The notes under the pieces: generated by a model
Database searches by the model: none
Told to the model about the DNA's origin: nothing
What the model saw: only the letters and a program-made list of their open reading frames with translations
Program-made: the position numbers and the translations under genes
In this document: in pieces, positions 19,826 to 28,330 of the stretch
How the letters are laid out: every line of letters starts with the position of its first letter
Position numbering within the stretch: position 1 is the first letter of the stretch
Assembly: GCA_029213195.1 (NCBI GenBank)
Contig: JARGNI010000006.1
Coordinates: 143,830-207,829 of the forward strand
Origin: Verrucomicrobiales bacterium
Lineage (GTDB): Bacteria > Verrucomicrobiota > Verrucomicrobiia > Verrucomicrobiales > DEV007
DNA: 64,000 nucleotides
Direction of reading: 5' to 3'

Positions 19826-20734
19826 ATGGCAAATTTAGAAATGGACGGCGGAATCAAGATCTACCTTCGGGAGATCGGGAAAACGCCCCTACTTACTCGA
19901 GAAGAAGAGGTCGAGCTCGCAGACCGCATTAAGAACGGCGATCGCGAAGCGAGAGCCCACATGATCAAAGCGAACCTTCGACTCGTCGTGAAAATCGCGC
20001 AGGACTATGCGAACTACGGCCTCCCGCTTCTCGATCTGATCTCGGAAGGGAACATCGGTCTCATGAAGGCGGTCGAGCGTTTCGACCCTAACAAGGGTGG
20101 CAAGCTCTCAACCTACGCTGCGTGGTGGATCAAGCAGTCCATCAAGCGTGCGCTCGCCAACCAGAGTAAGACCATTCGTCTCCCTGTCCACATGGTGGAC
20201 AAGATCTCGAAGATGCGTCGTGTCGCCATGGTCCTCAGCGAGGAACTGGGCCGCGAGCCGACGGACGAAGAGCTCGCCGAAGAGATCGGGATCGATCGCG
20301 CCAAGCTTTCTCACCTGAAATCGGCCGCGCTTCGCCCCGCCTCTCTCGATGCGCCGATCAGCGAAGACGACACGACCGAGTTTGGTGAAATCATTGGGGA
20401 TGAAAAAGCCCAGACCCCTCTGGAGCTTCTCTCCCACAAGAACATGCACATGCAACTCGATGACCTCCTCGAGGTCCTCGACGAGCGCGAGCGCAAAATC
20501 ATCGATGCTCGTTTCGGTCTCGCCGGCCAGAAGCCCAAGACCCTCGAAGAAGTTGGTCAGGAGTTTGGCGTGACCCGGGAACGGATTCGCCAGCTGCAGA
20601 ACATCGCGCTGAAGAAACTGCGACGCGCTCTCCAGAAAAAGGAAGATCCCGGTCCACGGCCTCTCCGCAAGTCTGGTGAGCCTGACGACGACGACTTCTT
20701 CTCCGATCACGAGGAAACTGCAATCGCCATGTGA
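19826..20734 (+). CDS. RNA polymerase sigma-70 factor, RpoD/SigA-like without region 1.1
   Basis: The 302-residue protein has region 1.2 (IKIYLREIGKTPLLTREEEV), region 2 (HMIKANLRLVVKIAQDYANY, LDLISEGNIGLMKAVERFDP, KLSTYAAWWIKQSIKRALAN), region 3 (PTDEELAEEIGIDRAKLSHL) and region 4 (LEEVGQEFGVTRERIRQLQN). The 2.4 region IRLPVHMVDKISKMRR is near-identical to that of primary sigma factors. The long N-terminal region 1.1 is missing and an acidic tail follows. It may be the housekeeping sigma factor of this lineage or a group 2 factor; size favours group 2. The ATG at 19826 is preceded by an in-frame ATG at 19784 that gives an unlikely extension. A terminator follows at 20759. Confidence 0.92.
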   Translation: MANLEMDGGIKIYLREIGKTPLLTREEEVELADRIKNGDREARAHMIKANLRLVVKIAQDYANYGLPLLDLISEGNIGLMKAVERFDPNKGGKLSTYAAWWIKQSIKRALANQSKTIRLPVHMVDKISKMRRVAMVLSEELGREPTDEELAEEIGIDRAKLSHLKSAALRPASLDAPISEDDTTEFGEIIGDEKAQTPLELLSHKNMHMQLDDLLEVLDERERKIIDARFGLAGQKPKTLEEVGQEFGVTRERIRQLQNIALKKLRRALQKKEDPGPRPLRKSGEPDDDDFFSDHEETAIAM

Positions 20735-20758
20735 TCCTCGGATACAGGAATTTCAAAG

Positions 20759-20792
20759 AACGTCATCTCACCGGTTGGGATGGCGTTTTTTT
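20759..20792 (+). terminator. Rho-independent terminator of the sigma-factor gene
   Basis: AACGTCATCTCA (20759-20770) pairs with TTGGGATGGCGTT (20775-20787) through a CCGG loop. The 12-base-pair stem includes two G-T pairs. It is followed directly by seven T (20786-20792). Confidence 0.75.
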
Positions 20793-20820
20793 GTGCTCGA
20801 AAACGGCCCCGCAAACGGAG

Positions 20821-20843
20821 AAAAAATCGTCTCCTTTGGAGAC
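20821..20843 (-). terminator. Rho-independent terminator of fabF
   Basis: On the minus strand GTCTCC-AAA-GGAGAC (20843-20829) is followed by GA and six T (20826-20821). It lies 59 bases after the fabF stop codon, facing the sigma-factor terminator. Confidence 0.7.
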
Positions 20844-20901
20844 TGATTCCGATCACCACACTCCAGAGAAATCGAATCGCTCGATCCGCTTTCTCCGAAT
20901 C

Positions 20902-22149
20902 CTAGTCTTCGAATCGCTGCACGAGAAGCGAGGCGTTGTGCCCCCCGAACCCGAAAGAGTTGGTCAACGCGGAATCCACCCTGGTCTCCCTGGCTTCCAG
21001 CGGAACGTAGTCCAGATCGCAATTCGGATCCTGGTTCTCCAGGTTGATCGTCGGAGGGATCATCCCGTCCGTGATTGCCTTGACGCAGGCGGCCAGTTCC
21101 ACACCACCGGCTGCTCCGAGGAGGTGACCGGTCATGGACTTGGTCGAACTGACAATAAGGCCATCCTTGGCGTAGCTACCAAAGGCTTTCTTGATTGCCT
21201 TGGTTTCACAAACATCACCGAGTCCCGTCGAAGTCCCGTGGGCATTGACGTAGTCGATATCGGTAGGATCGATCCCGGCGTGACGAATCGCCATCTCCAT
21301 GCAGCGATGTGCTCCATCCCCTTCCGGATGAGGCGACGTCAGGTGATGCGCATCTGCAGAGACACCGTAGCCGGTCAATTCCGCATAAATGCGGGCACCC
21401 CGTTGCTTGGCATGCTCCAATTCCTCGATCACGACCACACCGGCGCCTTCTCCCATGACAAAGCCATCCCGATCGACGTCGAAGGGACGGGAAGCCCGGG
21501 CTGGCTCATCATTGCGGGTACTGAGCGCCTTCATGTTACCAAAACCAGCGAGCCCCATCGGACAAATCGTGGATTCGGATCCGCCAGCAATAAAGGCATC
21601 GGCGTCACCGAATTTGATCATCCGCCAGGCTTCCCCGATGTTGTGATTCGATGTCGCACAAGCTGTCACGATACACATGTTCGGCCCCTTGAGATTGTAT
21701 TCCATCGAGACCATCCCACTTGAGATGTTCGCGATCATCATGGGAATCGTAAACGGGGAGACACGGCTCGGAGATTTCTCGAGCAGGTTGATATGCTGCT
21801 CCTCCAACGTCATGAGCCCCCCGATCCCGCTGCCCACCATGCATCCGAAGCGATCCAGGTTCGTCTTTTCCAGATCCACCCCGGAGTCTTCCATCGCCAT
21901 GACCGATGCGGCCATTCCCAACTGGGCGAAGCGATCCGCCCGGCGAGCATCCTTCGGATTCGAAAAATAGGGAGCGGGATCAAAATCCTTCACCTCACCG
22001 GCTATTTGGCAGGTATACCCCGCCAGATCGGGATTCTGGAGAGTATCCACTCCACTTTTTCCTGAGACGAGGTTCGACCAAAACGATTCGAGATCGTTTC
22101 CTACGGGCGAAACCACTCCCATCCCGGTGATGACTACACGACGTTCCAT
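20902..22149 (-). CDS. fabF: 3-oxoacyl-ACP synthase II
   Basis: FabF condenses malonyl-ACP with acyl-ACP in fatty-acid elongation. The 415-residue protein starts RRVVITGMGVVSPVGNDLES. It has the nucleophile cysteine in IVTACATSNHNIGEAWRMIK and the two catalytic histidines in VNAHGTSTGLGD and STKSMTGHLLGAAGGVE. The C-terminal NSFGFGGHNASLLVQRF block is intact. It has a normal length and is cytoplasmic. No acpP or other fab gene is adjacent. It ends in its own terminator and is followed upstream by a small zinc-ribbon gene. Confidence 0.97.
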   Translation of the reverse strand: MERRVVITGMGVVSPVGNDLESFWSNLVSGKSGVDTLQNPDLAGYTCQIAGEVKDFDPAPYFSNPKDARRADRFAQLGMAASVMAMEDSGVDLEKTNLDRFGCMVGSGIGGLMTLEEQHINLLEKSPSRVSPFTIPMMIANISSGMVSMEYNLKGPNMCIVTACATSNHNIGEAWRMIKFGDADAFIAGGSESTICPMGLAGFGNMKALSTRNDEPARASRPFDVDRDGFVMGEGAGVVVIEELEHAKQRGARIYAELTGYGVSADAHHLTSPHPEGDGAHRCMEMAIRHAGIDPTDIDYVNAHGTSTGLGDVCETKAIKKAFGSYAKDGLIVSSTKSMTGHLLGAAGGVELAACVKAITDGMIPPTINLENQDPNCDLDYVPLEARETRVDSALTNSFGFGGHNASLLVQRFED

Positions 22150-22230
22150 AGCTGAAATAGGGCGCTAAACTCATCGCGCATAGAACCCATTGCAAGGCGA
22201 TTTCTCGGATTCCTCGGCGATGAGAACAGG

Positions 22231-22470
22231 CTAGATCTCGATAATTTTTTCCCGCTCGTTCATCGCCCCACAGCGAGGACATTCCGCGAGATCATGCTCC
22301 GACGGATCCTCGAAGACATGATCACAAATGCCACAGATGACGAAATACTTTCTGCGACGATTTTCCCGTCCCTTCTGAAAGATCTCGGCGGCGACCCAGG
22401 CAAAAAAGACCGAGCAGAGAATGATCGCGAGAAAAACTGCGATCATACCGTCTAGAGTGACTCGAAACAT
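22231..22470 (-). CDS. Small membrane-anchored zinc-ribbon protein
   Basis: This 79-residue protein has one N-terminal membrane helix (GMIAVFLAIILCSVFFAWVA). A basic linker (KGRENRRRK) follows, then a cytoplasmic zinc-ribbon with two pairs, CGICDHVF and CPRCGAMN, spaced about 18 residues apart. The function is unknown. It stands between fabF and the TonB-like gene, each about 80 bases away, so it may have its own promoter or be read from the ExbB-ExbD side. Confidence 0.7.
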   Translation of the reverse strand: MFRVTLDGMIAVFLAIILCSVFFAWVAAEIFQKGRENRRRKYFVICGICDHVFEDPSEHDLAECPRCGAMNEREKIIEI

Positions 22471-22547
22471 GGCAAGAAGGTGCTAGCTGTCTGCCGGAGC
22501 AGATAGAATCTCTCCCATCTTTCTCCAGAAATTCGAATTTCGCCAGA

Positions 22548-23285
22548 TCAATTCTGCCTCGTGAAAATTCGGATCCAGCCCTTGGACTCTTCACTTGAAG
22601 GTTCGAACCGGAGAGTCGATTCGATCACCCCCACCAGTTCCGCCTTCGCCAATTCTTCCAACTCGCCATCAACTTCTTTGACTGAAACCTTCCCGTCCAG
22701 GTCGACAAGCAGGTGCACTCGAATTTCTGGAATCCAGTCTGCACGCCGAATGTAGTCACCAAATACCGACCAGGGCGCAAAGTCTCGCCCGGAGAGATCG
22801 CCTTCCCGCTCCAGTGCGACCCGCGAATTCAGCGCACTGGACGATTCCGGTCCGGGTCCATTCTTCAGATAGTAAAACGGCAGCGACCAGGGATACTCGG
22901 GCGAGCGCAGATCTTCAGGGAGCTCTCCAAAACTCGGGGAAAAGGGAATCAATGAGTCCTCCAATTCAACCCTCACATCTGAACCCCGGGAAACGGGGAG
23001 GAAATAGATCGATCGATCTTCGACTCGCTGGAGCAGATTGCGAATCGCAGGGTCTCCGGAATCGAGAACGGCGATCTTTCCTACGGAAGGTTCCACTCGC
23101 GAGGGAGTCGGGTAGACGACCTGGAAGAGGTAGAAGCCAGCTCCATGAATTACGGTGGAAAAGAAGAGGAAACCTCCCAGGTAGACCCAGGTCCTCTTGT
23201 TCTGGACCCAGTGAAAAATCGTTGTGGCTTCCTCGCCCTCTTCGGGAGCGGATTTACGAAAAGCTCTCTGGAGGACTCCGATCAT
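22548..23285 (-). CDS. TonB-like energy-transducer protein
   Basis: The 245-residue protein has a short cytoplasmic N-terminus, one membrane helix near residues 33-56 (WVYLGGFLFFSTVIHGAGFY), a periplasmic stretch and a C-terminal alpha/beta domain like TonB (RVHLLVDLDGKVSVKEVDGE, AELVGVIESTLRFEPSSEES, WIRIF). It lacks the long Pro-Lys/Glu rod of classical TonB. It starts three bases after the exbD stop. As the third gene of the exbB-exbD unit it is the likely load-bearing partner that carries ExbB/ExbD energy across the periplasm. The receptor is not known. Confidence 0.75.
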   Translation of the reverse strand: MIGVLQRAFRKSAPEEGEEATTIFHWVQNKRTWVYLGGFLFFSTVIHGAGFYLFQVVYPTPSRVEPSVGKIAVLDSGDPAIRNLLQRVEDRSIYFLPVSRGSDVRVELEDSLIPFSPSFGELPEDLRSPEYPWSLPFYYLKNGPGPESSSALNSRVALEREGDLSGRDFAPWSVFGDYIRRADWIPEIRVHLLVDLDGKVSVKEVDGELEELAKAELVGVIESTLRFEPSSEESKGWIRIFTRQN

Positions 23286-23288
23286 CGA

Positions 23289-23693
23289 TCAAAGCGCTCG
23301 TTCCTGGGTGGCGAAGGCCAATTCGAAGCCTTTCTGGAGAATAATTTCGGAAATCTCCATGATCTTCCCGTAAGGAATCGACTCGTCACCCAGCAAGATC
23401 ACCTGCCGAGAGCGTTCCGCGCCCTCATCGAGAAGTGTCTCCAGTGACTTCAAATCCGACTTCTGATCATTGAAGTAGAAAGTCGAAATATCCTCCGACA
23501 GCAGGGTAATGATATGAGCCTCCTCGGCGACAGGAAGCGCGGAGCTGGAGCGAGGTAGATTCACTCCCACTCCCGACTTGAGAACGAGACTGCTGCCAAA
23601 CAGAAAAAAGATGATCAAAAGGAGCACGACATCCGCAAGGGGGGCGGTGTAGATCATCCCAGACCGATCCTGTATCGTCGACTCGAGCTTCAC
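23289..23693 (-). CDS. exbD: ExbD/TolR family proton-channel subunit
   Basis: The 134-residue protein has one membrane helix with the proton-carrying aspartate at residue 21 (APLADVVLLLIIFFLFGSSL). The periplasmic domain has VNLPRSSSALPV and a QVILLGDESIPYGKIMEISE block, both typical of the ExbD/TolR family. It starts 14 bases after the exbB stop. Together with ExbB it forms a proton-driven motor in the cytoplasmic membrane. In standard ExbD the helix is preceded by a short cytoplasmic tail, which is also present here. Confidence 0.9.
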   Translation of the reverse strand: MKLESTIQDRSGMIYTAPLADVVLLLIIFFLFGSSLVLKSGVGVNLPRSSSALPVAEEAHIITLLSEDISTFYFNDQKSDLKSLETLLDEGAERSRQVILLGDESIPYGKIMEISEIILQKGFELAFATQERAL

Positions 23694-23707
23694 AACAAGA
23701 TCTCTTT

Positions 23708-24415
23708 CTACTCGTTCTCTTCCTTCGACTCGGAAGGATGGAAGGAAGGCTCCGGCGACTCCTCGACAGAAGGTGAATCCGGCAGCATGGAAATGATATC
23801 GTTCGGCTGATTCCGAAGGTCACAGATGGTATTTACGATCTCAATTCCTGCCGCCTCCATGTCATGCATCAGGCTCCTGCTGTAGGCCCTGAGGTGGGAA
23901 TAGAAGACAAAAGAAGGGATCGCTACCATGAGCCCTGCGGCAGACGTGATCAGCGCCTCGTAAACCCCCTGCGAAATTTCCGCCACGGTAGCGAAACCAC
24001 CGACCGCGTTGATCTGTACAAAGGTATCGACAAGACCGAGAACCGAACCGAGCAAGCCAATGAGAGGGGCAATGTAGGCTACGGTCAGGAGAACGGTGAG
24101 ATGTTTTTCGAGCTTCGGAACTTCCAACTGACCGCTTTCCTGAACGATCTCCTTGAGCTCTGTGCGGGGCGCCGAGTACCGCCGGATCGCCGAATGAATG
24201 ACCCGGGCAACGGGTCCTGGTGTGGCGGCACATTCCGAGAGAGCTTCCGAATAGGCCTTGTTCTTGATCAGGTTTCGCAACCCGAACAACAAATCACCCA
24301 CATCGATTCGAGCTCGGTGGAAGTAGAAGAGACGTTCAAGAAAGATCGCGATAGCGATGATCGAACAACCCAACAGGAGCCACATCAACGGCCCCCCTTT
24401 TGTGATCAAATCCAT
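23708..24415 (-). CDS. exbB: ExbB/TolQ/MotA family motor protein
   Basis: The 235-residue protein shows helix 1 (PLMWLLLGCSIIAIAIFLER), a cytoplasmic middle, and the conserved helices 2 and 3: YIAPLIGLLGSVLGLVDTF and GVYEALITSAAGLMVAIPSF. An acidic, serine-rich cytoplasmic tail of about 30 residues (from NDIISMLPDSP) is longer than usual and could contact a cytoplasmic partner. It is 101 bases downstream of the roadblock gene at 24517, on the same strand. MglA-controlled gliding in Myxococcus uses a motor from this same family (AglR with AglQ and AglS), which makes the neighbourhood notable. Confidence 0.92.
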   Translation of the reverse strand: MDLITKGGPLMWLLLGCSIIAIAIFLERLFYFHRARIDVGDLLFGLRNLIKNKAYSEALSECAATPGPVARVIHSAIRRYSAPRTELKEIVQESGQLEVPKLEKHLTVLLTVAYIAPLIGLLGSVLGLVDTFVQINAVGGFATVAEISQGVYEALITSAAGLMVAIPSFVFYSHLRAYSRSLMHDMEAAGIEIVNTICDLRNQPNDIISMLPDSPSVEESPEPSFHPSESKEENE

Positions 24416-24516
24416 GAATCAATTGTGTTTCTCCCGCAGAAGAAGTCCGAGTATCGGTAACATAGATCCGCGGACCCGAAAAGAGAGAAATCCGATCGGG
24501 AGCGAACCTCAGCCGA

Positions 24517-25815
24517 TCAGAAATAGAACGGCCCGGAACTCCGGACCTCTTCTTCCTCTTCAGGCTCTGCCTCTTCCGTTTCCTCCTCGTCAGGCTCGCT
24601 GGGTTCGTCATCGACAGCCTCGGCCTCATCGGCTGCTGTGGACTCCTCGTCGTCGCCTTCCGACTTCTGTTCCTCCTCCAGACTGATTTCTTCTTCCTCC
24701 TCTTCGTCTTCGAGATCGATTTCAAAGGGAGCGTATTCTGGAACTTCCTCCGAATCGGAGTCTTCCTCGTCATCCACTTCGAAAATATTTTCGGGGAGCC
24801 CCGGGGATACCTCTTCCGCTTCCTCTCTTGAAAGCGACTCGACCTCCTCGATTTCCTCCTCCGGATCTTCCTCGAAAATCGAAGCGGGAACATCTCCTCC
24901 GTCATCGTCCGCTTCGTCCTCTTCAACTTCAAAAATGGATCCAGTCACCACCCCTCCAACATTGAATACCTCCCGTTCGTCCAGCGGCTCCTCTTCTTCG
25001 ATACTCTCGGCTTCGCTTTCCTCGCTGACGACCTCGTCACTCAAGTCTTCTTCCTCGTCAGCTTCGTCCTCAACAGTCTCAAAAGGAGAATCGACGCCAT
25101 CGATCACGATCTCGGGCTCATCTCCACCGAGCAGTTCGATCACTTCGGTGGGCTCTTTCTCCTCCTCGGGGTCAGGAGCCGGGGCTTCCTCGACTTCCGC
25201 TTCCAGTTCGGGGGTGGAAGAATCCAGTTCTGACTCCACCGCCTCGTTCGTTTTCTCTACCGGGATGAGCTCAAGCGATGGGGTCTGGGCTGCAACTGCG
25301 GCAGGAGGAATGGCGGCCCGGAGCGGTTGCCTTTCTTTCGTTGGTTCGACAATTTCGACCTGCACCGGTTCCGGCAGATCTTCGAGCACACCAATCAACT
25401 CATCGACATTCTGACGGGCCGCTTCGCGCACCAGCCCAACGGGAACCGTCGCGGAACTTACGCCGACAAGAACAAAGTCTCTCGGCAGTGCCTTGAAATA
25501 GATCGATCGGTCGTCCCCCTGGTGAAAACTCTCAAGCTCTCCGAATTCTTTCAACTCCTGCCCCAGCGCCTTGAGCGCTCCGCTGGCGGAGGCCACAAGA
25601 GCCGAAATGACATCGACGGTGACGTCAGCCTCGGAAGAGATTCCGCTGACGAGACAACCACTCGAGTGAACAACCAGTGCGGTATCCAGTTCGGCCGTCT
25701 CGGCGAATTTCTGAAGAATATCATCCACCTCTCTCGCCTTTTCGGCAGAGATTTCGAGAGGGACGGCAGGAGAATAATCTGCTCCGTCTGGATTGGGAAG
25801 TTCGGGGTCACTCAT
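24517..25815 (-). CDS. Roadblock/LC7 domain protein with long acidic tail
   Basis: Residues 20-135 form a roadblock/LC7 (MglB-like) domain: KAREVDDILQKFAETAELDT, ALVVHSSGCLVSG, ALVASASGALKALGQEL, RSIYFKALPRDFVLVGVSS. From about residue 190 to the end the protein is almost only Glu, Asp, Ser and Pro with a few short returning motifs (ENIFEVDDEE, GSIFEVEEDE, ASIFEEDPEE). These look like linear binding motifs in a disordered chain. MglB is the GTPase-activating partner of MglA, so this is the expected regulator of the GTPase encoded 18 bases upstream. The tail is unusual and may recruit envelope proteins such as ExbB. Confidence 0.85.
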   Translation of the reverse strand: MSDPELPNPDGADYSPAVPLEISAEKAREVDDILQKFAETAELDTALVVHSSGCLVSGISSEADVTVDVISALVASASGALKALGQELKEFGELESFHQGDDRSIYFKALPRDFVLVGVSSATVPVGLVREAARQNVDELIGVLEDLPEPVQVEIVEPTKERQPLRAAIPPAAVAAQTPSLELIPVEKTNEAVESELDSSTPELEAEVEEAPAPDPEEEKEPTEVIELLGGDEPEIVIDGVDSPFETVEDEADEEEDLSDEVVSEESEAESIEEEEPLDEREVFNVGGVVTGSIFEVEEDEADDDGGDVPASIFEEDPEEEIEEVESLSREEAEEVSPGLPENIFEVDDEEDSDSEEVPEYAPFEIDLEDEEEEEEISLEEEQKSEGDDEESTAADEAEAVDDEPSEPDEEETEEAEPEEEEEVRSSGPFYF

Positions 25816-25833
25816 GAAGCACCTTCGATGAGA

Positions 25834-26490
25834 CTAGGAAGAAATCGCCACGGTGGATTCCCGAGGGGCCTGGCCTCGAACCCACTCGCCTCCCGTCTCT
25901 TCTTCAACGGGCGGAAGCTCGAATCCTTTGAGAATCTTCTGGGTCACGGCATCCAGCGTCGCAAAGATCTGGTAACCGGAGACCGCGCTGGCAAGGAAAC
26001 TCGGGGTGGACACTTCGAGGAGATCATCGAGATCCTCCGGAAAAGTCGCGCCCGGGAGGTCACGCTTGTTGTATTGGAACACAAACGGAATCGCGTCGGG
26101 ATGAATCCGGTTCTCGCGGAGGCATTCCCTCGTGTCAGCCAGCGCCGCGACATTGGACTCCAACCGCTCCGGCGCAGAGTCCGCTACGAAGATGACGGCA
26201 TCCGCACCCGCAAGAACGGCTTTGCGAGTATCGCGCATCACCTCCTGCCCAGGGACAGTGTAGAGCTGAAACCGGACCTGGAAATCCCCGATTTTCATCG
26301 CCTGGAGTGGCAAATAGTCGAACGAGATCGTTCGATTTTGTTCTGTCGCTACCGAAATCATGTCACCTCGCCATAGAGGATCGAGGCGGCGATGGACATA
26401 CTGCAGGTTGGTGGTCTTTCCACCGAGTGGAGGCCCGCAATAGACTACCTTGAATTGAACTTCTTTCTCGTCTCTTCGAATTACGGCCAT
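25834..26490 (-). CDS. mglA: MglA-like small Ras-superfamily GTPase
   Basis: The 218-residue protein starts VQFKVVYCGPPLGGKTTNLQ, which contains an MglA-type P-loop. The switch region is TISFDYLPLQ, the Walker B-like segment is RFQLYTVPGQEVMRDTRKAV, and the base-recognition motif is FQYNKRDLPG. These are diagnostic for the bacterial MglA family, which sets cell polarity and drives gliding in Myxococcus. A C-terminal extension (LKGFELPPVEEETG and about 20 more residues) is not part of the core fold. It lies between two roadblock-type genes, three bases after the upstream stop. Confidence 0.92.
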   Translation of the reverse strand: MAVIRRDEKEVQFKVVYCGPPLGGKTTNLQYVHRRLDPLWRGDMISVATEQNRTISFDYLPLQAMKIGDFQVRFQLYTVPGQEVMRDTRKAVLAGADAVIFVADSAPERLESNVAALADTRECLRENRIHPDAIPFVFQYNKRDLPGATFPEDLDDLLEVSTPSFLASAVSGYQIFATLDAVTQKILKGFELPPVEEETGGEWVRGQAPRESTVAISS

Positions 26491-26493
26491 CTC

Positions 26494-28233
26494 TTACTCC
26501 TCCAACTTGTGTATGCTTCTGGCGACGAGGATCAGCTTCTCGCGAACCCCTGGTCCGAAGTCATCGGTTTCGTGGTGAATGGTTACACAGCTGTCTCCCT
26601 CCAGGAAAAGGCTGACCGTTCCTCGATCGGTGTTCAGGGTGAAAGACTTTGCCTCGGGAAGTCCGGAGAGGCGAGCCAGATTCCGAATCGAATCCACCAT
26701 TTCGCGAGCCTCATCACCCAGGCGCCCCTGCTCTCCCTTGGATGCCTGCACAATCTTATTCGGGGTCGCCAGCGCACACCCCGTGATTCCTTCGAGGCTG
26801 ACCACGCTCCTGGCGACCTTGGCGAGAGTGAAGGACTCGGATGTGGAAAAGATGGCTTTGAACTCCAGATCTCGAAGGGTTTCGTCCTTCTCGTGATGAC
26901 TCGGCTCCGACTTTGTTGCAGTAGGAGTGACCCCAAGAGAAATGCTCGCGGAGGATCCTGCCGTTGCCGAAATGGAGGGAACCTCCTCTGTTTTCTTCTC
27001 CTCTGGGATTTCCAGTTTAGCCTCTTGATCGGACACGGGCCCTGACTCCGATTCCGCAGGAGGCTGTGGCTCGGGCGTTGGCTCGGGCTGGGCGGGAGGT
27101 TGCGTGTCCCGCTGAGCCGCCGCTTCGGTCGGAGGCTTGCTGGCGGACGCCTCGCTTGAGATCGGGGCCGAGAAAGAGGTGGGCGAAGAAAACCCGCTCA
27201 ATGGCTCGAGGGTCCCGGAACTCGGCTTCTCCTGGACCTCGGGAGCTGGATCCGAAGCTGCGACATTGGATTTGGCCGAATCGGGAAGAAAGGAATCAAA
27301 GGCACTGCTGGCAAAGGGTTTTCCCTCGGGCGCGTCAGGTTGGGCGGAGGGAGCTCCCCCCTGATCGGCCTCGGTAGGATAGGGAATTTCCTCATCCTTT
27401 TGTGCTTCCTTCGAGAACAAGGTGGCAAAGCCCTCGGTACTGTCGAAGGGATTCTGGTTTCCCGCAGCCAAACCCGATCCGAAACCAAAAGACGGAATTT
27501 CTTCCTGGCCGGCAGAGGTAGCCTCGTTTTCCGATCCGCGGGCGGCTGTATCGGGTTCTTCTCCCTGTAATTTATTGATGGGCGCACCGAAAACAGAGTC
27601 TGCCGGCGGGCTCGGCGCCTGCTCATTCGGAGGGGTCGCCTGGAATCCGCTTCCGAATCCCTTGGCACCCGTCACGACCTGCTTGGGAGGAGAAGAATGC
27701 GCCTCCCTTTTCGGCGCTGCGGCAGAAGCTGCAGCAGTAGACCAGAAAGGATTTTCCTCCTCCGATTTGGTCGATGGTTTCTCCCGCTGCGGGTTCGACA
27801 CCGAATCTCGAGGAGGATTCGCGGGCCGTGCCGGGGGAGCTGCAAAAGGAGAGGCAGCCGACGGGGCAGCCTCGATTCCCCCGAGCTTGGCCGGCAGCGT
27901 AACCACAGAATCATTGAGAGGAGTGATCTCGGTCGCAAAGAGTTCCGGACAGACCTGGTAGAGCGTCGACAACTCAACATCTCGCCCACCTTGCGCAGGA
28001 ATCGGAACGGCGACCTCTTTCTCCATCGGAATTCCACTCTGCGCAGAGATCGCCGGGGGGATGAAGGGCAACAATTCGCTGACCAAAAAATACTGTACCT
28101 CTCCTCTATCTTCGGATTTCATGGACGAAGTTCCTCGTTGGCTCGAACCATCCTCCGGATGGATCACTTCTCGGTTTTCACCGGAAGCTTCCGTGCCGTC
28201 TTCAGAAAAGAGATCGCGAAACGTGAACGACAT
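26494..28233 (-). CDS. Long disordered protein with C-terminal roadblock-like domain
   Basis: The 579-residue protein has three parts. Residues 45-125 hold two short hydrophobic repeats (YFLVSELLPFIPPAI; VELSTLYQVCPELFATEI; SVVTLPAKLGGIE). Residues 125-430 are a low-complexity Pro/Ala/Ser/Glu chain, with returning patches such as FGSGFQ/FGFGSGL and SPTSFSAPIS. Residues 450-579 look like a roadblock-type domain (DLEFKAIFSTSESFTLAKVA, SLEGITGCALATPN, TVSLFLEGDSCVTIHHETDD). It is the first gene of the MglA cluster, with a likely promoter at 28331. It is probably a scaffold or effector of the GTPase. Recognition of the C-terminal domain is moderate. Confidence 0.7.
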   Translation of the reverse strand: MSFTFRDLFSEDGTEASGENREVIHPEDGSSQRGTSSMKSEDRGEVQYFLVSELLPFIPPAISAQSGIPMEKEVAVPIPAQGGRDVELSTLYQVCPELFATEITPLNDSVVTLPAKLGGIEAAPSAASPFAAPPARPANPPRDSVSNPQREKPSTKSEEENPFWSTAAASAAAPKREAHSSPPKQVVTGAKGFGSGFQATPPNEQAPSPPADSVFGAPINKLQGEEPDTAARGSENEATSAGQEEIPSFGFGSGLAAGNQNPFDSTEGFATLFSKEAQKDEEIPYPTEADQGGAPSAQPDAPEGKPFASSAFDSFLPDSAKSNVAASDPAPEVQEKPSSGTLEPLSGFSSPTSFSAPISSEASASKPPTEAAAQRDTQPPAQPEPTPEPQPPAESESGPVSDQEAKLEIPEEKKTEEVPSISATAGSSASISLGVTPTATKSEPSHHEKDETLRDLEFKAIFSTSESFTLAKVARSVVSLEGITGCALATPNKIVQASKGEQGRLGDEAREMVDSIRNLARLSGLPEAKSFTLNTDRGTVSLFLEGDSCVTIHHETDDFGPGVREKLILVARSIHKLEE

Positions 28234-28330
28234 GAGGAGAGACGGGGTGAGAATGATAACGAAATACTCAGGCTAAAAACCTCTCCTCAATATAAGAAGA
28301 GATGGGATTTATGAATATTTTAATTTCATC

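Noticed and set aside
22588..22610. GGTTCGAACC, which resembles a tRNA T-loop
   Set aside because: No acceptor or anticodon stem can be built around it and it lies within the TonB-like coding sequence.
24638..25414. Serine-rich plus-strand frame of 258 codons
   Set aside because: It is the reverse complement of the acidic Glu/Asp tail of the roadblock gene; GAG/GAA codons read as CTC/TTC or TCC/TCT in other frames.
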